Origin: DATBVX01 sp963810775
Lineage (GTDB): Bacteria > Pseudomonadota > Gammaproteobacteria > Steroidobacterales > Steroidobacteraceae
Reading direction: 5' to 3'
NCBI GenBank assembly: GCA_963810775.1
Contig: CAWEOT010000014.1
Coordinates: 395,688-459,687, forward strand
DNA: 64,000 bases
Within the stretch, counting starts at the first letter, position 1; each line of letters starts with the position of its first letter. Below the pieces are notes generated by a model. That model saw only the letters and a program-made list of their open reading frames with translations. It searched no databases and had not been told where the DNA came from. Below are positions 1 through 9,262 of this stretch, in pieces. Made by a program: the position numbers and the translations under genes.

Positions 1-3000
1 AATCTGACCTCCGAGCAGCAACCCGCGCCGCTCCCGCCGCGTGCCGGCGAGCCGCCGATGACGATCGTGCAGTGGGCGCGGCGCTTGCGACCACGCTTCC
101 AGGTGGGGTTGCTGGGGTGGATCCGCGGCGAGCGGGTCAGGCAGAACCTGGAAATCCTGGCTCGCGTGTCCGAGAAACTCGAACAGGTCGCGACCAAACA
201 GCCGGTATTCCAGCTGTGGTGGGTGGTCGGTGCCGTGCTCGAGGCGCTGCGTGACGGGGGACTGCCTGAGGGGGCGACCGTCAAGCGCCTGATGGGGCTC
301 GCGGATCGCGAGATCAAGCGCCTCTACAACATGGGCGAGAACCGCTACGCCGATAGCGCACCGCTCGACCTGATGAACAACCTTCTCTATTACGTCGCGC
401 GGTCCGGCACCTCGGGTCCGCGAGTGATGGCAGTACGTGCCTCCTTCAAGCTCACGGATCTTTTGCCCGTCGACCAGTCGGTCGAGCAGGAACGCGAGAG
501 CCTGTCCGCGCCCAGCGTCAAGCTGATGCGCACCGTCGGCGCCGCGATCAAGGAAGACCTCACCAAGGTAAAGGACGTGCTCGACATCTTCGTGCGCAAG
601 GGCGGCACGAGTATCGACGAGCTGGGGCCGCAACTGGAACTGTTGCGCAAGATCAGCGACACCCTCGGCGTGCTGGGGCTCGGTGGGCTACGCACGCGAG
701 TGCAGGGCGAGATCCAGCAGCTGCAGGGAATGTTGAAGCAGGGGACGCCAGCGAGCGACGCGGTGCTGGTACAGATGGCGGCGACACTGATCAGCGTCGA
801 GGACAGCCTCGACGATCAGCTGGTGCGCCTGATCATGCCCGGCGCTCCCGCGGAGCAGGTCGAAGACAGCCAAGTCGAAATCGGTGACGAATCCGATTAC
901 CGCCAGGTGACGGAGGCGGTGATGCGCGAGAGCATCGTCAACCTGGCGCGCGTCAAGGACGCGATTGCGCTCGCTGTTACCAAGCCCGGTGAAGGGCAGG
1001 GGCTGGATGCGGTTCCGCAGCTCCTGCGCGGCATTACCGCGGGCCTGCTGATGCTCGGCAAGGTGCGCGCGGTCGAAATCGTCGAAGCCATCGGCCGGCA
1101 CATGAAAGCCATGCTGCAGCCAGGCTCGGGCCGCATCGCGGCCGACCGACTCGATCGACTCGCGGATTCGATCGTGAGCCTCGAGTACTACATGGAAACG
1201 GTTCAGAGCGGGCGCAGCGATCCGTGGTACATGCTCGACAACGCCGAGAGATGTCTCGGCGCGCTCGAGGCCCTGCACACCAGCGTCGTGCCGCCGGGTC
1301 TGCCGACTGACCTGGGTGTGCACACGCGCACGCTGGCCATCGAGCCGGCGAAGCGCGGCCAGCTGCCGGCGGACCATCCCGCGCACGCCGATACGATTTC
1401 GACCGACGCCGCGGAGTTCGAAATTTCCACCCACCCGGGCGCGCTCCCGGAAGCGAAACAGCCTGATCCGGAGTTCCTGGCGATTTTCATCGAGGAGGCA
1501 AAGGAGGAGCTGGCCTCAATAGATCGACGCTTCCCGCTCTGGGAACAGAATCCGGCCGAGACCGATGCGCTGGTCGGTGTGCGCCGCTCCTTTCACACCT
1601 TGAAGGGTAGTGGACGCATGGTTGGCGCGCGGCAGATCGGCGATTTCTGCTGGTCGGTCGAGAACCTGCTGAATCGCATCATCAACAAGACGCTCACGCG
1701 TACGCCGGGCATGATGAGTGTGATGCGTGAAGCGCTGCAGGCCCTGCCACAGCTCGTCGAGCAACTCGAAACCGGCAGCACACCCACCGCAGATCTGCAC
1801 GGAATCATGAGCCGCGCGGAAGCCTATGCCGAAGGACGCGAGCCGGAACAGCACGCAACCACGACAACCACAGCAGAGGATCTGATAGGCGGCGGCGATT
1901 CGCCGGCCGAATCCGCCAGCACGAGGGTGGCGGTCCCGGAACGGGAAAAGGAGGCTCCCCGCCCTATCACGCCGGCGCGGCCGGCGATGGATTCCGTACT
2001 TCACGACATCTACAGCCGAGAATCCGCGGAACATCTCGCGACCATACGTGATTTCCTGGCGCGTACCGAGTCGCTGCCACCGCCCTGGACGGTTTCGGAA
2101 TCCCTCTATCGCGCCTGCCACACGTTGAGCGGCAGCTCGAAGATGGCCGAGGCGCGCCAGGGCATCAAAATTGCCGAACCCTTGAACCAGTACATGCGCA
2201 AGCTTCACGAGAGCGGCGTCGGGCTCGACCCTGACGGACGCGAAGTGCTGAGCCTGGCGGCCGATGCAATCGAGACCGTTGTCGCCAACATCAACGAATC
2301 CACCGGCTTCTTCGCGGCGCATCCGGTGCTGGTCGAGCGCATTCGCGAGCTGGACACGGCGCTCGATGCGGTGCTTGCTGCGCGTCCGCTCGATATCGAG
2401 GCATCCGCGATCATTCGCGCGCCGGTCGTCGAGGAGCCGCCAGCTCCTGCCGAGGTCGAAACGGTCGAAACGGACGATAGCGATAGCGGCGAATTCGATG
2501 CGGATATCGCCGCGATCTTCAGCGAGGAGGCGACCGAGCTTCTCGGGGCCGCCGACCACGCGCTCTCCAGCCTCAACCTGGATCGCGGCAACAATGAGCT
2601 GATCGTCGAGCTCAAGCGCCACCTGCACACCCTCAAGGGCGGCGCACGCATGGCGGGGATCTCCGCCATGGGCACCCTCAGTCACGAGCTCGAAACTCTC
2701 GTGGAGCACATCGAGAGCGGCGCGGTGGATGCCGACGATCGCGCGTACGAGCTTCTGCAGGCAAGTCTCGACGAGCTCGGCCACATGCGTGATGCAGTCG
2801 GCGCCGGACGGCGGGTGGAAGCCGCACGCGACCTGCTCCAGCGAATTCACGCTCTGTCCGGAGCGCCACTGACGTCCGCGAGCACGCCTGCAACGGAAGC
2901 GGCTGCGTACGAACCGCAATCAGTGCGCCCGGCGCCCGTTGCTCCTGTAGAAGCGCTCGCACCTGTGCCGCAAGCGTCCGACGAGGCGCCCCGGGTCGAA

Positions 3001-4995
3001 CGACCTATACCCGCGCCGACCTCGGAAGCTCCGCATTTTGCAATGAGGCCAGAGATCAGGCCTGCCCCCGTATCGCCCGCACAGCTGGAATCAGGCGACG
3101 AGGTGGAAGAAGAAGAGGAAATCGCTGCACCGATCGCGCTGCCACCGGGCCGGGAGCCTCAGCCAGCGGCGGAACGCCAGGAACTGGCCCGAGTGGACGC
3201 AGAGTTGCTCGACACGCTCCTCAACAACGCGGGCGAGGTGAGCATCTTCCGCTCGAGACTCGAACAGCAGGTCAGCTCCATCGACTTCAACCTCGCGGAG
3301 CTCTCGCGCACCGTCACACGGCTCAAGGAGCAGCTGCGCAAGCTCGAGCTCGAGACCGAAGCGCAGATCCTGCACCGCCACCAGGGAGAGCAACCGCGTC
3401 GCGAGGACTTTGATCCGCTCGAGCTCGACCGTTATTCGGCGATCCAGCAGTTTTCACGCGCCCTCGCTGAATCATCCAGCGACGTCGCGAGTCTGCAGGG
3501 ATTGCTGGAGAACCTGACGCGCGAGGCGCACAACCTTCTGATGCAGCAGGCGCGCGTGGTGACCGAGCTGCAGAACGGGTTGATGCGCACCCGCATGGTG
3601 CCATTCCAGCGCCACGTGCAGCGCCTGAGTCGCCTGGTTCGCCAGGTGGCGAACGAAACCGGCAAGCGCGTCGATCTCGCGGTGGAAGGTGCTGCCGGCG
3701 AGCTCGATCGGCAGGTCCTCGAGCGCATGCTGCCGCCGTTCGAGCATATGCTGCGCAACGCCGTCGTACACGGCATCGAGATCCCAGCCGAGCGCGCGGC
3801 CAAGGGTAAGCCGGAGACCGGCCGCATTCTGGTGGTCCTGCACCGCGAAGGCGCAGAGGTGGTCATCGACGTGAGCGATGACGGCGCCGGCATGAACGTC
3901 AAGGCGATCCGCGACAAGGCCGTCGCGATGGGCCTGGTGGATCCGCGTCACACGCTCACGGATGAGGAGGCGATGCAGCTCATCCTCGAGCCCGGTTTCA
4001 GCACCGCGGGCTCGCTCACCAAGGCGGCTGGTCGCGGCGTCGGCATGGATGTCGTCGCCACCGAAGTGAAGAAGCTGGGCGGCGCGCTGTTCATCGAATC
4101 AACCCCGGGCGCCGGCACCAAGTTCACGGTTCGCCTGCCGTTCACTCTCGCCATCAGCCAGGCGTTGATCGTGCGCGTGGTGGATGAGTTTTACGCGCTG
4201 CCGTTGCCGACTGTCGAGGGCGTCGTACGCCTCGATCGCCGGGAAGTGCAGCGCCATCTGGAAGACGAGGCGCCGTCGTTCGATTACGGCGGGCAGAAGT
4301 ACCGCTTCCAGCACCTGGGCGCTTTCCTGGGCAGCGGGCCGTCGCTGCTTCCGGAAGGCGACGCCTCTGCATCGATCATCCTGGTGCGCGCCGGTGAACA
4401 CTCGACTGCTCTGATCAGCGACGAGCTGGTTGGCAGCCGCGAGATCGTGGTCAAGTCGGTCGGCCCGCAAATCTCGGGAATTCGCGGTATCTCCGGTGCC
4501 ACTATCCTCGGCGACGGGCGCATCGTGATCATTCTTGATGTGGGTGCGCTGGTGCGCTCCGAATGGCGCCGCGCCGGATTCGACGCGGCACAAGAGCGCG
4601 ATCGCGAGGATCGGCGCACGTTCGCGCTGGTGGTGGACGATTCGATTACGGTGCGCCGCGTGACGCAGCGTCTCCTGGAGCGCAACGGCATGCGGGTGAT
4701 GACTGCAAAAGACGGTGTCGATGCAGTCTCGATCATGCAGGAGCACGTTCCCGACGTGATCCTGCTCGACATCGAAATGCCGCGCATGGACGGCTATGAA
4801 GTCGCCTTGCAGGTGCGCAACGATCCGCGCCTCAAGGATGTGCCAATCGTCATGATCACTTCGCGCGTCGGTGAGAAGCATCGCGCGCGCGCCATCGAGC
4901 TCGGTGTGAGCGACTATCTCGGCAAGCCGTACCAGGAGGCCCAGCTCCTCGATGCCATAGAGCCGCTCGTCAAACGGCGGCGCAAGCAGGCGTGA
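1..4995 (+). CDS. chpA: ChpA-like hybrid chemosensory histidine kinase (5'-truncated by window)
   Basis: Chemotaxis-type histidine kinase that should phosphorylate response regulators controlling type IV pilus or twitching behaviour. The frame is open to the first base of the window with no stop, so the ATG at 58 is probably internal and the N-terminus is missing. Counting from that ATG, three Hpt-type phosphotransfer sites are visible: His513 (FHTLKGSGRM), His688 (CHTLSGSSKM) and His857 (HTLKGGARMAG). A CheA-like dimerisation and ATPase core follows (N box near 1230 with LRNAVVHGIE, G box DDGAGM near 1274), then a CheW-like domain (about 1360-1500) and a C-terminal receiver domain with VVDDS, phosphoacceptor Asp1571 (LLDIEMPRMDG) and Lys1623. 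Multiple Hpt domains plus a terminal receiver are typical of ChpA/PilL rather than ordinary CheA. A chpC-like gene follows after 22 bp; no chpB (methylesterase) lies between them. Confidence 0.93.
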   Translation, partial: NLTSEQQPAPLPPRAGEPPMTIVQWARRLRPRFQVGLLGWIRGERVRQNLEILARVSEKLEQVATKQPVFQLWWVVGAVLEALRDGGLPEGATVKRLMGLADREIKRLYNMGENRYADSAPLDLMNNLLYYVARSGTSGPRVMAVRASFKLTDLLPVDQSVEQERESLSAPSVKLMRTVGAAIKEDLTKVKDVLDIFVRKGGTSIDELGPQLELLRKISDTLGVLGLGGLRTRVQGEIQQLQGMLKQGTPASDAVLVQMAATLISVEDSLDDQLVRLIMPGAPAEQVEDSQVEIGDESDYRQVTEAVMRESIVNLARVKDAIALAVTKPGEGQGLDAVPQLLRGITAGLLMLGKVRAVEIVEAIGRHMKAMLQPGSGRIAADRLDRLADSIVSLEYYMETVQSGRSDPWYMLDNAERCLGALEALHTSVVPPGLPTDLGVHTRTLAIEPAKRGQLPADHPAHADTISTDAAEFEISTHPGALPEAKQPDPEFLAIFIEEAKEELASIDRRFPLWEQNPAETDALVGVRRSFHTLKGSGRMVGARQIGDFCWSVENLLNRIINKTLTRTPGMMSVMREALQALPQLVEQLETGSTPTADLHGIMSRAEAYAEGREPEQHATTTTTAEDLIGGGDSPAESASTRVAVPEREKEAPRPITPARPAMDSVLHDIYSRESAEHLATIRDFLARTESLPPPWTVSESLYRACHTLSGSSKMAEARQGIKIAEPLNQYMRKLHESGVGLDPDGREVLSLAADAIETVVANINESTGFFAAHPVLVERIRELDTALDAVLAARPLDIEASAIIRAPVVEEPPAPAEVETVETDDSDSGEFDADIAAIFSEEATELLGAADHALSSLNLDRGNNELIVELKRHLHTLKGGARMAGISAMGTLSHELETLVEHIESGAVDADDRAYELLQASLDELGHMRDAVGAGRRVEAARDLLQRIHALSGAPLTSASTPATEAAAYEPQSVRPAPVAPVEALAPVPQASDEAPRVERPIPAPTSEAPHFAMRPEIRPAPVSPAQLESGDEVEEEEEIAAPIALPPGREPQPAAERQELARVDAELLDTLLNNAGEVSIFRSRLEQQVSSIDFNLAELSRTVTRLKEQLRKLELETEAQILHRHQGEQPRREDFDPLELDRYSAIQQFSRALAESSSDVASLQGLLENLTREAHNLLMQQARVVTELQNGLMRTRMVPFQRHVQRLSRLVRQVANETGKRVDLAVEGAAGELDRQVLERMLPPFEHMLRNAVVHGIEIPAERAAKGKPETGRILVVLHREGAEVVIDVSDDGAGMNVKAIRDKAVAMGLVDPRHTLTDEEAMQLILEPGFSTAGSLTKAAGRGVGMDVVATEVKKLGGALFIESTPGAGTKFTVRLPFTLAISQALIVRVVDEFYALPLPTVEGVVRLDRREVQRHLEDEAPSFDYGGQKYRFQHLGAFLGSGPSLLPEGDASASIILVRAGEHSTALISDELVGSREIVVKSVGPQISGIRGISGATILGDGRIVIILDVGALVRSEWRRAGFDAAQERDREDRRTFALVVDDSITVRRVTQRLLERNGMRVMTAKDGVDAVSIMQEHVPDVILLDIEMPRMDGYEVALQVRNDPRLKDVPIVMITSRVGEKHRARAIELGVSDYLGKPYQEAQLLDAIEPLVKRRRKQA

Positions 4996-5017
4996 AGACC
5001 GCTAGCTGGAATCTCCA

Positions 5018-5494
5018 ATGGATAACATCCCCGTAAGTGAACTCTATAGCCTGCTGATTCCGCTCCTCGGCGAGCGGCTCATCGTGCCGCGGGCGAGCGT
5101 GGCCGAGGTGATCAGCTACCAGGCGCCCGAGGAGATGGCCGGTGCGCCAGCATGGTACCTGGGCACCATCAGTTGGAACGGACGTAACGTTCCGGTGGTG
5201 TCGTTCGAGGGCGCATGCGGACAGGCCCTGCCGGCGGCGAGCGGCCGTACGCGTATCGTCGTGTTCTACTGCCTGGGGCAGAAGCTGCAGTCGGGCTTCT
5301 TCGGCGTGCTGACGCAGGGATTTCCGCAGCTGGTGCGCGTCAACGCGGATGTGGTGAAGGCTGATTCGAGCCGCACCTTCAACGAGCGCATGCCGGTGCT
5401 CTGCCAGGTGCGCATGATCAACGAGACCCCGCTGATTCCGGATCTCGAGCGCCTCGAAGAGATGATCAGCGAAGAGACGTCAGTCGCTGCTTAG
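5018..5494 (+). CDS. chpC: ChpC-like CheW-family adaptor
   Basis: A 158-residue single-domain CheW-like protein. It starts MDNIPVSELYSLLIPL and has the beta-barrel pattern of the family (RLIVPRASVAEVI, WYLGTISWNGRNVPVVSFE). CheW proteins couple chemoreceptors to the histidine kinase in the cytoplasm. The gene begins 22 bp after the chpA-like stop and is surely co-transcribed with it; position and length match ChpC of the Pseudomonas Chp cluster. Its 3' end overlaps the convergent rsmE gene by 15 bp, so the pilus/chemosensory operon ends here. Confidence 0.88.
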   Translation: MDNIPVSELYSLLIPLLGERLIVPRASVAEVISYQAPEEMAGAPAWYLGTISWNGRNVPVVSFEGACGQALPAASGRTRIVVFYCLGQKLQSGFFGVLTQGFPQLVRVNADVVKADSSRTFNERMPVLCQVRMINETPLIPDLERLEEMISEETSVAA

Positions 5495-6244
5495 TTCCCC
5501 GTCACCCGGATTCGCTCCCAGGTCACCGGCAATCAGCTGCAGCGCCGTGAGCGCAGCGACAGCAGCGGTTTCGGTGCGCAGCGTCCGGGGTCCCAGGCGC
5601 AACGCCTGAAAGCCTGCGGCCAGCGCCGCATCACGTTCGCCGTTCGACAGTCCACCCTCCGGGCCGATCAGCAGCATGACCTGCTGGTGTCCTCGCAGCC
5701 CGTCCAGCGCATTGCTGCCCGAGGCATCAAGCAGAATGCGCTGTCCCACATCGGTAGCCGGCGCCAGCCAGGAACCGAAGTCGACTGGCACATGAATGCG
5801 TGGCACGCGATTACGTCCACACTGCTCGCACGCAGCAATCGCGATGCCGAGCCAATGATCGCGCTTGCGTTCCGCCTGGCTGCCGTTGAGCTTGACGACA
5901 CTGCGCTCGGTCAGCACCGGAACGAGCTCCGCCACCCCGAGCTCAGTCGCCTTCTGCACCACCCAGTCCATCCGTTCGCCGCGCGATATGCCCTGCACGA
6001 GCGTGAGGGACAGCGGCGACTCGCGCTCCACCGTTCGGCACTCGCCGGCCTGCACACGCACCACGATGCCTCTCGCATCGACGATGGTTGCCGGGTATTC
6101 GCCGCCGTGGCCGTCGAAGAGCGTGAGCTCATCGCCAGGTCCAAGCCGCAGCACCCGACTCACGTGTGCGGCAGCGGACTCGCTCAGGCTGACGATCGCG
6201 CCAGCGCTGAGCGGGCGGTCGAAATGGATACGGGTCACGCGCAC
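5480..6244 (-). CDS. rsmE: 16S rRNA (uracil-1498-N3)-methyltransferase RsmE
   Basis: SAM-dependent SPOUT methyltransferase that methylates U1498 of 16S rRNA in the 30S subunit. The 254-residue length is normal for RsmE. The C-terminal trefoil-knot motifs are intact: LLIGPEGGLS and LGPRTLRTETAAV; the N-terminal PUA-like part contains HVSRVLRLGPGDEL. Translation starts at GTG 6244, which overlaps the 3' end of bioA by 10 bp on the same strand, so the two are translationally coupled. The same bioA-rsmE pairing next to chp genes occurs in Pseudomonas. Confidence 0.95.
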   Translation of the reverse strand: MRVTRIHFDRPLSAGAIVSLSESAAAHVSRVLRLGPGDELTLFDGHGGEYPATIVDARGIVVRVQAGECRTVERESPLSLTLVQGISRGERMDWVVQKATELGVAELVPVLTERSVVKLNGSQAERKRDHWLGIAIAACEQCGRNRVPRIHVPVDFGSWLAPATDVGQRILLDASGSNALDGLRGHQQVMLLIGPEGGLSNGERDAALAAGFQALRLGPRTLRTETAAVAALTALQLIAGDLGANPGDGELSSD

Positions 6245-7599
6245 GTAGCGAGCTCGATGCCTTCACGGGCAACTTCGACCATCAGCCGGATCTCATCCTC
6301 GCTGATGACGTACGGCGGCATGAAGTACACGACATTGCCGAGCGGGCGCAGCAACACACCCCGTTCCAGCCCGTGCCGGTATACGGCGAGCCCACGCCGT
6401 TCGCGCCAGTCGTAAGGGTCGCGACGAGTCTTGTCACGCGTCAGCTCGATAGCAACGATCATGCCGTGCTGGCGGACTTCTGCGACGTGCGGGTGGTCGG
6501 TGAGATCGCGGGCGAGCCCGCCCATGAGCTGCGAACGGTGGTGATTCATCCTTATCACGTCGTCTTGCGCAAACAGCTCGAGGCTCGCCAGCGCCGCGGC
6601 GCACGCCAGCGGATTGCCGGTGTAGCTGTGCGAGTGAAGGAATGCCGTGAGCCGCGTGTACTCATCGTAGAACGCCTGATAGATCGGCTCGGTGGCAAGC
6701 ACCGCCGAGAGCGGCAGATAGCCGCCGGTGAGACCCTTGGAGAGGCACATGAGATCCGGTCGAATGGGTCCCTGTTCACAAGCGAACATCGTACCGGTGC
6801 GACCGAAGCCGACCGCGATCTCGTCCGCGATCAGCAGCACACCGTGCCGGTCGCAGGCCTCGCGCAGCAGGCGCAGATACACGGGGTGATACATGCGCAT
6901 GTTGCCGGCGCACTGCACCAGCGGCTCGACGATGACTGCGGCGACTTCATCGGCATATCGTGACAGTGCTTCCTCCATGGCGGCGAACTTGCGACGCGAA
7001 TGAGCTTCCCAGCTTTCTCCCGCCTCGCGCTCGAAACAATCGGGCGAGGACACGGTGATCACGTCCATGAGGAGCGGCTGATAGGTGGCCTTGTAAAGCT
7101 CGACGTTGCCTACCGCCAGCGCACCAAGCGTTTCGCCGTGATAGCTGTTGCCCAGGGTGATGAAACGCCGCTTGGTGCTGCGGCCCAGATTGCGCCAGTA
7201 GTGAAAGCTCATCTTGACGGCAACTTCCACTGCCGCCGAGCCGTTGTCGGCATAGAAGCAGCGCTTGAGACCGTCGGGCGCGAGTCGCGTGAGTCGCTCC
7301 GCAAGCTCTACGGCCGGCGCATGGGTAAAACCCGCGAGCAAGGTGTGCTCGAGCTGCTCGAGCTGTGCCGCGAGGCGCCCGTTGATGAATGGATTTGCAT
7401 GTCCGAAAAGGTTCACCCACCAGGAGCTGATTGCATCGAGATAGCGCCGGCCCGCGTAGTCCTCGAGCCATACTCCTTTGCCTCGCCGGATTGGAATCAT
7501 CGGCAGCGACTCGTAATCTCGCATCTGGCTGCATGGATGCCAGACGACCGCGAGATCGCGGCGCGCGAGAGAGGAATTATCGACGGGCAGATCGTTCAT
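6235..7599 (-). CDS. bioA: Adenosylmethionine-8-amino-7-oxononanoate aminotransferase
   Basis: PLP-dependent class III aminotransferase of biotin synthesis; it transfers an amino group from SAM to KAPA, giving DAPA. The 454-residue protein has the BioA substrate signature near the N-terminus (WHPCSQMRDY), the ISSWWVNLFGHANP motif, YADNGSAAVEVAVKM, the PLP-phosphate region (IADEIAVGFGRTG) and the Schiff-base lysine in LMCLSKGLTGGYLPLSA. It starts at ATG 7599, divergent from ampD by about 70 bp. No other biotin gene is in the window. A BirA-type operator was not recognised in the upstream gap. Confidence 0.96.
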   Translation of the reverse strand: MNDLPVDNSSLARRDLAVVWHPCSQMRDYESLPMIPIRRGKGVWLEDYAGRRYLDAISSWWVNLFGHANPFINGRLAAQLEQLEHTLLAGFTHAPAVELAERLTRLAPDGLKRCFYADNGSAAVEVAVKMSFHYWRNLGRSTKRRFITLGNSYHGETLGALAVGNVELYKATYQPLLMDVITVSSPDCFEREAGESWEAHSRRKFAAMEEALSRYADEVAAVIVEPLVQCAGNMRMYHPVYLRLLREACDRHGVLLIADEIAVGFGRTGTMFACEQGPIRPDLMCLSKGLTGGYLPLSAVLATEPIYQAFYDEYTRLTAFLHSHSYTGNPLACAAALASLELFAQDDVIRMNHHRSQLMGGLARDLTDHPHVAEVRQHGMIVAIELTRDKTRRDPYDWRERRGLAVYRHGLERGVLLRPLGNVVYFMPPYVISEDEIRLMVEVAREGIELATCA

Positions 7600-7667
7600 G
7601 GCAGGCCGGCAGCGGAGGCAAGCATTCTGTAGGAGCCTGTCCGACTAATCCACTTGAGCGGGGGGCG

Positions 7668-8345
7668 ATGGACCGGCACCGTTTCTGGCATGATCCGCTC
7701 CCAATCGTGCTGGCGCCACGGCGGAAGCGGATGATCAGACGCAAGCCAGGCAAGAATGATGCGGCCGAGTCCCCGATCGATATCGCGACCGGCTGGTTGC
7801 GGAGCGCGCGTCGCGTCGAATCACCAAACCGCGATGCTCGGCCGCCGGGTGCGAGGACCGACCTCATCGTCATTCACGGCATCAGCCTTCCGCCGGGAGA
7901 ATTCGGCGGACCGTGGATCGACCAGCTATTCACCAACACGCTGCCACAGCAAGCGCATCCCTATTTCGCGACGATCGCGGATCGGCAGGTTTCCGCACAT
8001 CTGCTGATCGATCGGCACGGGCGCATCACGCAGTACGTTCCGTTCCAGGAGCGCGCCTGGCACGCTGGCCCCTCGAGCTACGAGGGCCGCACGGCCTGTA
8101 ACGATTATTCCATCGGTATCGAGCTGGAAGGCACCGATTCGACGCCGTACGCGAACGCTCAGTATGTAGCGCTCGCTCGCATGGTGTGCGCCCTGTGCGG
8201 GGCGTACCCGGATCTGAAGCCTTCAAGGCTCGCCGCGCACAGTGACATTGCGCCTGGGCGCAAGACCGATCCAGGACCCAGCTTCGACTGGCCGCGCCTG
8301 AAAACCCTGATCGCGCTCGAGCAGAGCTCGAGCCCGGGCTACTGA
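7668..8345 (+). CDS. ampD: 1,6-anhydro-N-acetylmuramyl-L-alanine amidase AmpD
   Basis: Cytoplasmic zinc amidase that removes the peptide from anhydro-muropeptides during cell-wall recycling. The 225-residue product has the N-acetylmuramoyl-L-alanine amidase fold with zinc ligands in LIVIHGISLPPGEFGG (first His), ERAWHAG (second His region) and DPGPSFDW (Asp); SAHLLIDRHGRI, YSIGIELEG and the AHSDIAPGRKTDPGP segment are typical of AmpD. The chosen ATG follows a G-rich ribosome-binding site (gcggggggcg); a second in-frame ATG at 7731 is possible and gives a more typical N-terminus. ampE follows 5 bp downstream, the classic ampDE pair. anmK at 45969 acts on the same recycling pathway. Confidence 0.94.
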   Translation: MDRHRFWHDPLPIVLAPRRKRMIRRKPGKNDAAESPIDIATGWLRSARRVESPNRDARPPGARTDLIVIHGISLPPGEFGGPWIDQLFTNTLPQQAHPYFATIADRQVSAHLLIDRHGRITQYVPFQERAWHAGPSSYEGRTACNDYSIGIELEGTDSTPYANAQYVALARMVCALCGAYPDLKPSRLAAHSDIAPGRKTDPGPSFDWPRLKTLIALEQSSSPGY

Positions 8346-8350
8346 GCGTC

Positions 8351-9262
8351 ATGACACTCCTCGCTCTGCTGCTGGGGTTACTGCTCGAACGCACGGCGAC
8401 GCGCCTGCTGGACCTGCGCGAACCCCGCTGGTTCGACGGCTACCTCGATTGGGCCCTGACGCGCTTCCGGGACCTGCATGGCGGCTCGGCGTTTCTGGTC
8501 ACCCTCCTGCTGGTCCTGCTGCCGGTCTTGCCGGTCGCGTTGGTTGCATGGGCGTTTCGCGAGGTGCCGACCGGGATCCTGTTTGTCTGCTTCGGCGCGT
8601 TTGTACTGGTCTTTTCGCTGGGACCGCGCGACCTGAAGACCGAGGTCGATGAATACCTGCAGGCGATAGAAAGCGGCGATCGGGACGCCGCCGCGCGTGT
8701 CGCGCGCGAGATCACCGAGCATGACGCTGCGCAACGCATGACCGATACCTCCAGCACCCTCGAGGAGGCGATCTTCGTGCAGGCGAACAATCGGGTGTTT
8801 GGAGTTCTGTTCTGGTTCATGGCGCTGGGCCCGGCCGGTGCCTGGCTGTTTCGCGTCAGCGATCTCATGCGGCGGCGGGCAGTGTTTGAGTACCGTGGTC
8901 GCGCCGACGAATCGAGCGAAGTACCGGAGTTCGTGGAAGCACTGCAGGTCATTCACGGCATCTTGGCCTGGGGGCCGGCGCGGCTGCTGGCACTGGGCTA
9001 TGCCCTCGTCGGAGGTTTCGACCGTGCCAGGGGTGCATGGAGAGATCTCATGCAGCGCGCGGGCGTGCCGTTCTTCGACGTCAACGATGAGCTGCTCGGC
9101 GGGGTGGGACGTGCGGCGGTCGATGACGAGCCGCTCGACGAAGACTTGCAGCCACTTCCCGATGCCGCGGACGTCAGGGCGTGCATGCGCCTGGTGAATC
9201 GTGCCCTGCTGCTCTGGCTCGTGTTCGTCGCCACGCTGGTCCTGATCGGCTGGGTACGCTGA
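8351..9262 (+). CDS. ampE: AmpE-like inner-membrane protein
   Basis: A 303-residue polytopic membrane protein placed 5 bp after ampD, the position of ampE in enterics and pseudomonads. Membrane segments are visible at about residues 1-10, 43-80 (VTLLLVLLPVLPVALVAWAF and the next helix), 145-160 and the C-terminus (LLLWLVFVATLVLIG). Family landmarks include ERTATRLLDLREPRWFDGY at the N-terminus and a central EEAIFVQANNRVFGVLFWF. AmpE has been described as a regulatory signalling modulator linked to beta-lactamase induction, and belongs to a family related to CobD/CbiB; its biochemical activity is not established. Its stop overlaps the btuF start (TGATG). Confidence 0.88.
   Translation: MTLLALLLGLLLERTATRLLDLREPRWFDGYLDWALTRFRDLHGGSAFLVTLLLVLLPVLPVALVAWAFREVPTGILFVCFGAFVLVFSLGPRDLKTEVDEYLQAIESGDRDAAARVAREITEHDAAQRMTDTSSTLEEAIFVQANNRVFGVLFWFMALGPAGAWLFRVSDLMRRRAVFEYRGRADESSEVPEFVEALQVIHGILAWGPARLLALGYALVGGFDRARGAWRDLMQRAGVPFFDVNDELLGGVGRAAVDDEPLDEDLQPLPDAADVRACMRLVNRALLLWLVFVATLVLIGWVR

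Noticed and set aside
1516..2919. 467-codon open frame on the minus strand inside chpA
   Set aside because: Antisense to well-defined Hpt domains; composition (His/Arg/Asp-rich) typical of GC-rich shadow frames, with no family motifs.
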